From contig CAMYYD010000008.1 of assembly GCA_947303395.1 (NCBI GenBank), forward strand, positions 62,001 to 126,000: a stretch of 64,000 nucleotides of DNA. The letters run 5' to 3'. Of the stretch, positions 26,553-34,517 are shown piece after piece (position 1 is the first letter of the stretch; every line of letters starts with the position of its first letter). The DNA is from an uncultured Bacteroidales bacterium. Its GTDB lineage: Bacteria > Bacteroidota > Bacteroidia > Bacteroidales > F082. Position numbers and translations under genes: made by a program. Below the pieces are notes generated by a model that worked only from the letters and a program-made list of their open reading frames with translations, was not told where the DNA came from and made no database searches.

Positions 26553-26609
26553 TTTGTTTTGTTAGATTTAGTTAATAAATTATTTTGTTTGATTATTTTG
26601 CTCAGAAAA

Positions 26610-26790
26610 AGACATAAAAAAAACCGCGAACTTCTTTTGCGCAAGTTCGAGGTCGTAGGATTACCTTTAGCACGCCAACAAGAAAGCTCACGGTAAGTTC
26701 CGCGAGCGTCTTGGCTTTCATGAGCGTGCTGTTTGAAATTTCCTACGTTTCGAACTTGCCTCTGAAAAGCGAAAACGCTTTTATATGTCT
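26610..26790 (-). promoter_or_regulatory. structured leader RNA, copy 1 (candidate attenuator)
   Basis: Lies between a consensus promoter (26871-26902) and the adhesin ATG at 26552. Helices: P1 26641-26650/26750-26759, P2 26654-26660/26741-26747, P3 26669-26675/26724-26730, P5 26686-26693/26700-26707. A 5' GCGTTTTCGC hairpin is at 26769-26778. The end is CGCGG plus eight Ts (26616-26628). CGCGG can pair with the loop strand CCGTG (26689-26693), and a local hairpin CGAACTT / AAGTTCG (26627-26633, 26643-26649) competes with P1. G-U pairs exist only on the minus strand. No other function is seen in this 366-base gap. Confidence 0.72.
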
Positions 26791-26870
26791 ATTTTTTACT
26801 TAATTTTTTCTATCTGTTTCTTTTTATCTGTTTGATTATCAATATTGTTTTATTTTTTCATTTGACGGTG

Positions 26871-26902
26871 CAAAATTAGGAATAATTTTCACACAATTAC
26901 AA
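26871..26902 (-). promoter_or_regulatory. promoter of the leader copy 1 / adhesin transcript
   Basis: TAATTTTG (26871-26878) with TTG (26900-26902) 21 bases upstream on the minus strand. The resulting leader would be about 310 bases. Confidence 0.7.
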
Positions 26903-26918
26903 ATTGTTGAAAACTATT

Positions 26919-27887
26919 TTAGGAGTGTCGTAACTCAAGCCTGGTATTATGCCGCAAACTGCCAATAATATCACGATAAAGCATCACATCTTCCACCTTT
27001 GTAATAGATGTAACTCTTTTTCCGCCGTCTTTTGACGAGCCTCCGCAGTGAAAAATCATCTCGTTTTTAGTGCCATTGTCTATAAAAATGTATCTATCGT
27101 GATAAATGCCGCCTGTCGTTTTTAAAGTGATATCAACATTAGGATATTCGATTTTAAAATCATCAAATTCTGTCTGATGAAGACCATGATTTACGTTATC
27201 GCTGAAGATAGTAACTTTTATTCTAGACGCCACTTCTTTCAGTAAAACCAATGTTTTCAAACTGATATAATTGTCAATAATATGAATGGTTTTCTTAGCG
27301 TAGGAGTAGATTTCTGAGTAAGCGATGTCGGCTTCAACTGTCTTGCCGTTAAAAAGTAAATAATCTTTTTTGATGTTTGAATCAGTAAAATCTTAGATAA
27401 CAACGGTTAGGTCATCGACTCGTTGTTTAATCTGGCGAATATCTTCGGTATTGTGTTGAGTTTGAATGGCAAGAATCTGTATTTCCGTACTCGGCAACAC
27501 ATTCTGCATTTGAATGGCAAAATCTTTCAACTTCTTAAAAAGCCTTAATAATTTTTTACTTTGGTTAACTGCAAGTTCACCTTTCAGCACCGTCATCAGC
27601 GTATAGATACCGAGTTCTGTAAAAGCATACGGATTGTATCTCACACCTCCCCAACTTGAGGTGCAATTTTTGCACCTCAAGATTTCTACTTCAGTATCAG
27701 TGAGTTGAAATCTAAAATCATCATCAAACCGTTCGATATTATTTTTAACTTGACGATTGAAGTTTTTTGTAGTATACCCATAAATATCAGCCAAATCTGC
27801 ATCAAGCATCACCTGAACTCCTCTGATGATGTAAATCTTTGATTTTAAATAATTTTCGTCATAAATTGACAATTCGTTGTTTTCCAT
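26919..27887 (-). pseudogene. ORF6N protein with phospholipase D-like C-terminal domain, split by in-frame TAA
   Basis: Residues 1-164 hold an ORF6N domain (IIRGVQVMLDADLADIYGY; FNRQVKNN; AFTELGIYTLM). A TAA at 27393-27395 then interrupts, and the same frame runs on for 158 codons with an HDRYIFIDN motif, DNYISLKTLVLLK, and FHCGGSSKDGGKR, the C-terminal half seen in full-length ORF6N proteins of Bacteroidetes. Frame and family both continue across the stop, so this is one gene with a nonsense mutation at the domain border (323 codons in all). The N-terminal part could still be made alone. A palindrome TCGCCA / TGGCGA lies upstream at 27930-27943. Confidence 0.82.
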
Positions 27888-28003
27888 ATTAGCATCGTTT
27901 TAAAATTTATAATATAATTCAAATCGTTTTCGCCATCTGGCGATTTCATTTTCTTTAATAAATTTACGATGCTCTTTGGAGTTTGATACTGTAAATCAGG
28001 AAC

Positions 28004-28011
28004 AAAATTAC
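28004..28011 (-). promoter_or_regulatory. promoter box upstream of the split ORF6N gene
   Basis: TAATTTTG on the minus strand, about 117 bases before the start codon, in the gap between this gene and the 605-aa gene. No exact -33 TTG spacing. Confidence 0.5.
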
Positions 28012-28052
28012 GATTAATTTTCAAACAATAATGTATTGTTGAAAACTATTTT

Positions 28053-29870
28053 TTAATTAAACCTCACGTCGCTCATGTTCATTAATTTTTCGAGGTCCAC
28101 TTTGTCGGGCTGCCAGGCGCGGACGTGGATCAGAGGCTGGACGCCGCGGAGGTCGACAAGGAGGAACAGGTAGCCGACATCGCCGTACGACGAGGAGAAA
28201 TACTCCTGGCGCACGCGCACGCCGTAAACGTCGCTTCTGTTGTTGGCCTTGGTGAAATCAGTCTCGGTGAAACGCAGGCGGATGTATTCGTTGTTGCCAA
28301 AGCACATCGCGAGGTTTTTCATGTAGGTGTCCTTGTCGTATTTGGTCAACTCGGCCTCTTCATCGGTGAGTTTCAACGTCATACGGTCGGGAATCTCGGT
28401 CTTTTTCACCATTCGGCCAACGATGATGAGAGCGTCGTCGGAATAGATGCTTTCGAGATATCTGTGGCGTTTCAGGGCGTAGGCTGTCTGATAATCTTCA
28501 AGGAAATTGACCAGAATGAGTCGTGATTCCTCGGGCCATTTCGTCTTCGAGATGATGTCGTATTCGGCCTTGTCCGACAAGCGGAATGCCAGCGAGGTCA
28601 CCACCTTATTAATAGTATCGAAGCGGAACACCACCTCCTGCGAGAAGCCGACGGTGTTGCGAAACTCGAACTGCATCAGGATGCTGCGGCAAATCACTTC
28701 GTCCTTGTATTTCAACAACTTATACTCAGGTTTTCCTATCACGGTCATCTTGCCGTAATGCGACAGGGTGTCGAGCATGTTGAAGCCGTCGGTTGAGAAA
28801 CAATTGCGTACAGAGGCGATGTTTCCCGAGCGTAAAGCGTTCTCTATCAGCGACATCTTGGCAAGATACTCGTTTTCTTCAACCGCGCGGTTCCTCTCAA
28901 CCTTATCCCAGCCAGCCACTTCCTCGTCTTTCTTCAAACTCTTGGTTTTCTCGAGGTCGACGATGTAGATATTATTTGAAAAACGCGGCACTTTTATCAT
29001 CTCGATGGCGTTGGAAACCGCCGAGTTCATCTTTTTGGCGTCGTCTTTGAAATCGTAGTTGACTTTAATCTTGAAACTCTTGGTCTGTTTGTCGTGAAGC
29101 TGAACTATCAGCTTGCCGTCGCGCACTGTGTTTGGCATGTATTTTCGGCCGTCGTGGCATTCGCAGCGGAGGTTCACCACATCGTTGTCGCCGTCAGTTC
29201 TCACCTTCAGTTTCACTATCATTCCGTCGGCAGTCTCCTCTATTCCGTTTTCTTTCGGAACGATGAAATTAAACGATTTCAGGATGCCGTCGGTGCCGCT
29301 AATTCTTTCGACAATCCATTCATAATCAACTGTTTCGCTATCTCCATGAAAACGCAGTTTCTTGCCTTGCGGATGTGCGTAGGTCAGCATGAGAGCCCAG
29401 TAATACGATTTCAGGGCGTCCTCGTAGCAGAGGTTTTCCTCCATTTTCACGCCTTTTGAGATATAACGCTGGATATCGTCGCGGCGGTCGTCGCACATCG
29501 ATCTGAACTCGCTACGTTTCAGGCACATAACATATTGATATTCTTCATCTTTATCGTTCTCAACCACAGCTTTGTCGTATGCTTTTTCATCGATACTTTC
29601 CTTAAAAGTGCGGATGATGGTCTCGAGCTGTTTGTTCACGTCGCCGTTATCAGCGAAATAGATGGCATGCGAGCCGCAGTTTTTGGCGATATTGGCATAA
29701 AGCTCGTTTTTAGCGTTCTCCATCGCCTCATCTTGTGAGTCGCTAATGCCGCCAATTCCGTAAAATATTGTGGTGTCGTTTTTTATCGCTTCCAGCTCTT
29801 TCGGCTTCATCTGGGCGAATGCGATGTTCGACAAGATGGTGATTATCAATAAGATGTAGAATTTTTTCAT
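28053..29870 (-). CDS. exported protein with LPP20-like N-terminus and NTF2-like C-terminus
   Basis: A 605-residue protein with signal peptide (about 1-19, ending NIAFAQ). The next 100 residues (GIGGISDSQDEAMENAKNEL and LKRSEFRSMCDD) resemble the LPP20-like domain that is common in Bacteroidetes envelope proteins. A helical repeat-like block follows (YEDALKSYYWALMLTY), then a beta-rich middle, and an NTF2-like region near 470-560 (EDYQTAYALKRHRYLESIY). No T9SS tail. I do not recognise a named family. It is a single-gene unit with a promoter at 29905-29933. Role unknown. Confidence 0.65.
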   Translation of the reverse strand: MKKFYILLIITILSNIAFAQMKPKELEAIKNDTTIFYGIGGISDSQDEAMENAKNELYANIAKNCGSHAIYFADNGDVNKQLETIIRTFKESIDEKAYDKAVVENDKDEEYQYVMCLKRSEFRSMCDDRRDDIQRYISKGVKMEENLCYEDALKSYYWALMLTYAHPQGKKLRFHGDSETVDYEWIVERISGTDGILKSFNFIVPKENGIEETADGMIVKLKVRTDGDNDVVNLRCECHDGRKYMPNTVRDGKLIVQLHDKQTKSFKIKVNYDFKDDAKKMNSAVSNAIEMIKVPRFSNNIYIVDLEKTKSLKKDEEVAGWDKVERNRAVEENEYLAKMSLIENALRSGNIASVRNCFSTDGFNMLDTLSHYGKMTVIGKPEYKLLKYKDEVICRSILMQFEFRNTVGFSQEVVFRFDTINKVVTSLAFRLSDKAEYDIISKTKWPEESRLILVNFLEDYQTAYALKRHRYLESIYSDDALIIVGRMVKKTEIPDRMTLKLTDEEAELTKYDKDTYMKNLAMCFGNNEYIRLRFTETDFTKANNRSDVYGVRVRQEYFSSSYGDVGYLFLLVDLRGVQPLIHVRAWQPDKVDLEKLMNMSDVRFN

Positions 29871-29904
29871 AAAAAAGAAAAATTAATCATGATATAATGA
29901 ATTG

Positions 29905-29933
29905 CAAAAATACAAAAAAAAACGTTGGGACAA
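29905..29933 (-). promoter_or_regulatory. promoter of the 605-aa gene, -33 box inside a palindrome
   Basis: TATTTTTG (29905-29912) with TTG (29931-29933) 18 bases upstream on the minus strand. The TTG is within the palindrome at 29925-29950. Confidence 0.65.
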
Positions 29934-29995
29934 ATCATTATTTGCCCCAACCGTTATTTTCTGTTCGTTTTCAATGGGCGAATGATGATTCGCCC
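29925..29995. repeat. two REP palindromes between rpmA and the 605-aa gene
   Basis: TTGGG-CAAAT / ATTTG-CCCAA (29925-29950, one mismatched position) and GGGCGAAT / ATTCGCCC (29976-29995). The pair is a second REP type, distinct from the GTAGAGACG family. Confidence 0.75.
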
Positions 29996-30001
29996 CCACG
30001 T

Positions 30002-30274
30002 TTATTCTGTCACTTCGCCGTTAACCGGGATGACATTAACGTATGAACGATCTTCTCTTTTTCTTGTGAATTCCACGATGCCGTCTGTCAAAGCGAACAA
30101 AGTATGATCTTTGCCCATTCCGACATTGTCACCAGGATAATGCTGTGTACCACGCTGACGAACGATGATGTTGCCTGCGATAACTGCCTGTCCACCGAAA
30201 ACTTTCACTCCGAGTCGTTTGCTATGTGATTCACGACCGTTTTCGGAACTACCAACGCCTTTCTTGTGTGCCAT
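30002..30274 (-). CDS. rpmA: 50S ribosomal protein L27
   Basis: A 90-residue protein of the large ribosomal subunit. The N-terminus [16 protein letters not shown] is the region that reaches toward the peptidyl transferase centre. The core [20 protein letters not shown] is canonical. Ala follows the initiator Met directly, so there is no cleavable N-terminal extension of the Firmicutes kind. It follows rplU by 23 bases, as in most bacteria, and is read with it. Confidence 0.98.
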   Translation of the reverse strand: MAHKKGVGSSENGRESHSKRLGVKVFGGQAVIAGNIIVRQRGTQHYPGDNVGMGKDHTLFALTDGIVEFTRKREDRSYVNVIPVNGEVTE

Positions 30275-30297
30275 AATTCTTTAATTTTTTCGGTTTA

Positions 30298-30609
30298 TTA
30301 TTCAGTGATGTTTTCAATGCGCACCTTGCTCAAATCCTGACGGTGGCCGTTTAAGGTCTGATAACCTTTTCTTCTTTTCTTTTTGAAAACCAGAACTTTG
30401 TCTGCTCTGAGATGCTTGATAATCTTAGCATCAACCTTAGCACCTTCGAGGACGGGGGTGCCTACCCTTGTGTTGCCGTCATTGTCGATCAACAACACCT
30501 TGTCGAAGCTGATAGCGCTGTCGACATCGCCATTCAAGCGGTTGCAGAAGATTTCGTCTCCCTTGCTCACTTTGAACTGCTGCCCTGCTATTTCTACGAT
30601 TGCGTACAT
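30298..30609 (-). CDS. rplU: 50S ribosomal protein L21
   Basis: A 103-residue large-subunit protein that binds 23S rRNA. It has the family start MYAIVEIAGQQFKVSKGDEI and the C-terminal basic block KKKRRKGYQTLNGHRQD that contacts RNA. It is the first gene of the rplU-rpmA pair, with a promoter box at 30649-30656. The 5' leader is about 35 bases and shows no large hairpin. Confidence 0.98.
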   Translation of the reverse strand: MYAIVEIAGQQFKVSKGDEIFCNRLNGDVDSAISFDKVLLIDNDGNTRVGTPVLEGAKVDAKIIKHLRADKVLVFKKKRRKGYQTLNGHRQDLSKVRIENITE

Positions 30610-30648
30610 TAATTTGTATTTAAACTTTTATTCAAATTTTTCGGACTG

Positions 30649-30656
30649 CAAAATTA
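30649..30656 (-). promoter_or_regulatory. promoter of rplU-rpmA
   Basis: TAATTTTG on the minus strand, 39 bases before the rplU ATG. No clear TTG at -33. Confidence 0.55.
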
Positions 30657-30692
30657 CAATTAATTTTTATACGAAAAACATTTTTCTGAAAA

Positions 30693-30962
30693 TTAATTTT
30701 GACAACGAGTAGCTCGACCACGACGAACTACCGCGTAACCTGCGCCAAGAGCAGTAAGAACAAGCATTCCGCTGCCTAGTGGGGCTTCAGCATCGTTGTT
30801 CAGACCATGTGCTGTCGGCAATCCGAAATTCACATTATCGTAGGTATTGTCGCGATACATCTCGTTATCGACTTCCGAATAATGGAAAAACATGTCGCTT
30901 TGGGCTTTACAGCAGAATCCCATCAACATAAAAACTGCGATTGTTAAAAAGAACTTTTTCAT
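30693..30962 (-). CDS. small secreted protein with APLGSG-type C-terminal anchor (copy 2)
   Basis: An 89-residue protein: signal peptide about 1-20 (LMGFCCKAQ), an acidic middle with Tyr and Asn, and the tail EAPLGSG / MLVLTALGAGYAVV / RRGRATRCQN. The Pro-Leu-Gly-Ser-Gly motif, the hydrophobic helix and the Arg-rich end match the small protein at 21244-21501 almost residue for residue, while the middle regions differ. The last few residues run longer (ATRCQN), perhaps by a shifted stop. It starts nine bases after the 1181-aa adhesin stop, so it is the last gene of the giant adhesin operon. Confidence 0.75.
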   Translation of the reverse strand: MKKFFLTIAVFMLMGFCCKAQSDMFFHYSEVDNEMYRDNTYDNVNFGLPTAHGLNNDAEAPLGSGMLVLTALGAGYAVVRRGRATRCQN

Positions 30963-30971
30963 TTATTTAAA

Positions 30972-33900
30972 TTATTTAATGATTATTTTCTGTGTTTTTT
31001 CGTTTAATTTCATAATATACATGCCGGTTTGAGACGGTTTTGCAACCGTCTGTACACCTGACACACGACAAGTTGACACCATGCGGCCCAACACATCGAA
31101 GATTTGCAATTCGCCTTCGCCGGTGATGATGATATCGGTGCCGGATTGATAGGCGAAGATGGAGTTCTCGGAGCTCTCAAAGTGCTCAGAACCATCAAAT
31201 GTGATTATAAACCTTTCTTGTCTGTCAGTCGGTGAACCGACAAATGTGTAGGTGTTGTTTTCGTTCAAATCGATAACCAAATTTTCAAATTTATCAATCA
31301 ATTTGATATTATTCATATCCGTTCCGTTAAAATTGATTGTATATTTTCCAAATTCTTTTGCCTTGAAATTCAACGGGATACTACCTTGACGGTTGCTGGA
31401 AACCATAGCGTAATCGGTGCCTTCTTGCGGGATGTAGAGTTTTGTGCTGCCGTCGAAGATTTGCAATTTTGGCAGGGTGTTCTTGCCGTCGAAACAAATA
31501 ATGGCGCGATCAATGACGCTGCCGCGGTTTCCATTGCCGAGGTTAATCACCAACGATTCGTTGTTACCACTGCCTTTGCTTGGCGCTTCGGTGGTGAAGG
31601 TCATCGTCTCGCCGTCTTCGTCTGCATGCACGAAGATGCCTTCCATGGCTTCAACATAGTTGTTTGAGCGTTCAGCGACTATAATCTCACTGCCGCCGTC
31701 ATTCATAACATAGTAGAAATCGCGGTCGATGTAAGCCGTTTCAGCAAACGGGTTACCCACAAGGTTCCAGCCGGAAAAGTCAGCATTGTCATCCTTGTCC
31801 AAAGTGACTGTGCCATCGCTGCTGTAAGGCACGCCAGTGAAGCTTAGTTTCACATCCTCGCTGTTGGCGTAGAGGTAGCCTCTTCCCGATTCAAGGTTGA
31901 AATGGTAGTGGTCGCCGGTTTGTTTCCAGTTTTCCCATTCACTTTCAGCGGATTGGTTGAAACGATAGAGGTCGTGGATGTTGGCAAGAAAACCGTCTTC
32001 CACAGTAGGTGTAATCGGAGATGAAACAGGCGAAGCAATCAGATACCAGCCGCCAGGGTTATCGTAGTTACCATAGCCGGTGATGTTCTTGGTGAACTGG
32101 GCGGCATTCGGGGCGAGCTCCAGTGTCACGAGGACGGTGGCATCGGCGGCAGGCATTGTGAAAGAATACACTCCGCCAACTGATGCGATGTTGTGGTTGT
32201 TGCCGCCGTAGGTTAGTGTAGCAGAGGTGATGGTATAGGATGGTGCACTTGTTCCAAGCGTGACTTCTGTGCCTTCAATGTAGTATCGGACACCGTCGTA
32301 GGTGGCGTTAGGAACTGGTGTGGCAGTGAGATGCGAGCTCAAAGTGAGGGTGTAAGCCTGCACCGCTCCATTGTGTGAAGTGATGTCGCCAACGATCATG
32401 TTCCCGATACTTGCAACACCACAACCTATGTTGGAAGCCTCACCATTTAAAGTGCAGTTGTGATAGTAGTTATAACCGATACTGCCAGATTGTTGTGATC
32501 CAATGATAGCACCACCTGTCACAATTAATTCAGAGTCGTCACAGGTGATTGCAGTGTTTAAGACCATGTTGTTCTCAATTGTTTGGTTCGCGCCGTGACC
32601 AGCTATGCCGCCGACCAAACTATTGCCAGTTATGTTGGTGTTGATGACGCGACAGTTCTCAATGGTGCCCAGTTTATTGCCCGCAATGCCACCGACACAA
32701 ATTCTTCCTATGACAACGGCATCGTCAAGGATGACATTTTTCACAGTTCCGGAGGAAGCAATCACTCCAAATAAACCTTGTAAATTGTAATCAGGCTTGT
32801 TGATACGGATACCGCTGATGATATGGTTATCACCGTCAAAGGTACCATTGAATTGATAGTTTTCATTACCATAATCATTTCCGATAGCGGTATAATTCTC
32901 ACCGTTGATGAGTTCGTTAGGATTATAGTTGATATCAGCGCCAAGTTTGAAGTATTTGCCGTTGTATCCGCTGCTGGCATAGTCATCGCCAATACCAGTA
33001 TTCAGATGGGTAGCCAACATGTCGAGCTGGTCGGCATTAAGAATGATGTATGGATAATCGCTGGTGCCGGCACCTTCCCACGGAAGGCTATTGAAGTTAG
33101 TGGTTACAGTGACATTGTTGGCTGGCATCACAAAGGTGTTGCCCTCGACTGGGGAACCGTTCACGTAGAAGCCAAGGAAATCGAAGCCCGAGGGCGGGGT
33201 GCCATTGTAGCTTAATGTAATTTCGGTGCCAGGGGTATAATATTTTATGCTGTTATAGGTTGATGCAGGAGATGGTGTAGCGGTGATGCCATTCTCCAAA
33301 ACGAGGACGTAGGCGAAGCGCGTCCAATTAGCAGTGTAGCTGCGGTCGCCCGTCGAACCTTGGGCGATGGTCACCGTCTGTGTTGCCTCGTTGAGGCCTG
33401 TCCCTGTCCAGCCATCGAAAGTGAAGCCTGGTTGGGTCGGGTTGTTAAGCGTGAATGTCGGCGTTGTGACCCTGTAGGTGTTTGGATTTGTTATCGCCAC
33501 ACTGCCGCCGCCGAGGTCGTAGGTGATATTGTATGTGATGGCATCCCATTTGGCATAGAGGTTGATAATCTCGCCATCGTTGACACTGAGATTATTGACA
33601 CTTTGCTGGTCGGTATATGCCACTGCTCCATTGGGCGTGGTGCTCCAGCCTTCGAAAGAGTAGCCTGTACGGCTGAAGGCGTTGGCAGTTAGATTCTGCG
33701 TCGTGTGGTAGGTAAACTGCTGGTCGCTCATCGTGCCGGTGGCGTCGTTATGGTTCTTATCGAAGTGGATGGTGTAAGTAGCCCATCGGATAGGGAAAGT
33801 TCCTGTTGCCGAGCCTGCGTAGTTGCCACCTCCTGTAACGGTAACGGTGCCTGTACCTGCGCTGCCGTTATTGCTCCACGAGAGGGTATAGTCGGTGCCT

Positions 33901-34517
33901 TGCGTTAATGTTGTGTTGCCGTAGGCGACGGTAGGCATAGGCATTGGCTTGTGGTTGGCGTCGCTCACCCAGTAGTCGCCAGCAGGCACGGTGACCGTAG
34001 TGTTGCTGTTGGTCATCGGTGCGTTGGGCACGAAGTCAAGATACACCTTGCCGAAGGTCTTTCCTTGCGGTATGGTGACTGTGATGGTGTTCTTGTTGCT
34101 GTTAGTCGAGTAAGTACATCCAGTGACATTGGCATCGCTCAAGGTCTTAACCGTGGCGCCGTAGAACCAAAAATGGGAACTTTCGAATACCAATGTAACG
34201 ACACTTCCAGTGTAAACATCGGTAAAGGTGTTTGTCACAGTAAAGTTGAGTGTGCCGTTGATGGTCACTCTGTTGCCTCCGCTGTTGATTACTTGCACAT
34301 TGTCGAAGGTCTGGCTAGTACCCGATACTGGCTGTTGGCTCGATGCCATTCCCAAGAAACCTTGTATGCGCCAAACATGCAAACTTGTGTTGCCATTGGT
34401 GTTCGAATAGCCATCAAAGGTCATTGGTTCTGTCACCATGGCTTGAGCCGTCTGTCCGAAAGCGAGTGCCACAAAAAGCAGCATCGCCGAAAACACATAT
34501 TTATAAAGAGTCTTCAT
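30972..34517 (-). CDS. giant T9SS-secreted adhesin-like protein (1181 aa)
   Basis: Signal peptide about 1-26 (ending TAQA). Order: N-terminal Ig-like part with a GNTTLTQGTDYTLSWSNN motif (about 195-245), two InlB-type repeats at about 246-395 (YTIHFDKNHNDATGTMSDQ; TGYSFEGW; NITYDLGGGSVA), a GLUG repeat block at about 492-705 (GLFGVIASSGTVKNVILDD; VGGIAGN), more Ig-like strands, and a T9SS domain at about 1115-1181 (GELQIFDVLGRMV to KTQKIIIK). A palindrome at 31033-31050 lies in frame in the tail. The ATG directly follows the stop of the 2358-aa gene with no gap. Probable surface adhesin; ligand unknown. Confidence 0.85.
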   Translation of the reverse strand: MKTLYKYVFSAMLLFVALAFGQTAQAMVTEPMTFDGYSNTNGNTSLHVWRIQGFLGMASSQQPVSGTSQTFDNVQVINSGGNRVTINGTLNFTVTNTFTDVYTGSVVTLVFESSHFWFYGATVKTLSDANVTGCTYSTNSNKNTITVTIPQGKTFGKVYLDFVPNAPMTNSNTTVTVPAGDYWVSDANHKPMPMPTVAYGNTTLTQGTDYTLSWSNNGSAGTGTVTVTGGGNYAGSATGTFPIRWATYTIHFDKNHNDATGTMSDQQFTYHTTQNLTANAFSRTGYSFEGWSTTPNGAVAYTDQQSVNNLSVNDGEIINLYAKWDAITYNITYDLGGGSVAITNPNTYRVTTPTFTLNNPTQPGFTFDGWTGTGLNEATQTVTIAQGSTGDRSYTANWTRFAYVLVLENGITATPSPASTYNSIKYYTPGTEITLSYNGTPPSGFDFLGFYVNGSPVEGNTFVMPANNVTVTTNFNSLPWEGAGTSDYPYIILNADQLDMLATHLNTGIGDDYASSGYNGKYFKLGADINYNPNELINGENYTAIGNDYGNENYQFNGTFDGDNHIISGIRINKPDYNLQGLFGVIASSGTVKNVILDDAVVIGRICVGGIAGNKLGTIENCRVINTNITGNSLVGGIAGHGANQTIENNMVLNTAITCDDSELIVTGGAIIGSQQSGSIGYNYYHNCTLNGEASNIGCGVASIGNMIVGDITSHNGAVQAYTLTLSSHLTATPVPNATYDGVRYYIEGTEVTLGTSAPSYTITSATLTYGGNNHNIASVGGVYSFTMPAADATVLVTLELAPNAAQFTKNITGYGNYDNPGGWYLIASPVSSPITPTVEDGFLANIHDLYRFNQSAESEWENWKQTGDHYHFNLESGRGYLYANSEDVKLSFTGVPYSSDGTVTLDKDDNADFSGWNLVGNPFAETAYIDRDFYYVMNDGGSEIIVAERSNNYVEAMEGIFVHADEDGETMTFTTEAPSKGSGNNESLVINLGNGNRGSVIDRAIICFDGKNTLPKLQIFDGSTKLYIPQEGTDYAMVSSNRQGSIPLNFKAKEFGKYTINFNGTDMNNIKLIDKFENLVIDLNENNTYTFVGSPTDRQERFIITFDGSEHFESSENSIFAYQSGTDIIITGEGELQIFDVLGRMVSTCRVSGVQTVAKPSQTGMYIMKLNEKTQKIIIK
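31033..31050. repeat. REP palindrome in frame in an adhesin tail
   Basis: GACGGTT / AACCGTC (7 bp arms, 4-base centre), encoding part of VQTVAKPSQTG in the 1181-aa protein. Like the 8974-8995 palindrome it has a GAGACGG-type arm. Confidence 0.8.

Noticed and set aside
26602..26721. A 39-codon frame in leader copy 1 (starts MKAKTLAEL), hydrophobic, on the sense strand
   Set aside because: Copy 2 has no matching frame: its aligned region lacks an ATG and stops early, and copy 3 has none. The conserved feature is pairing, not codons. A leader peptide is not supported.
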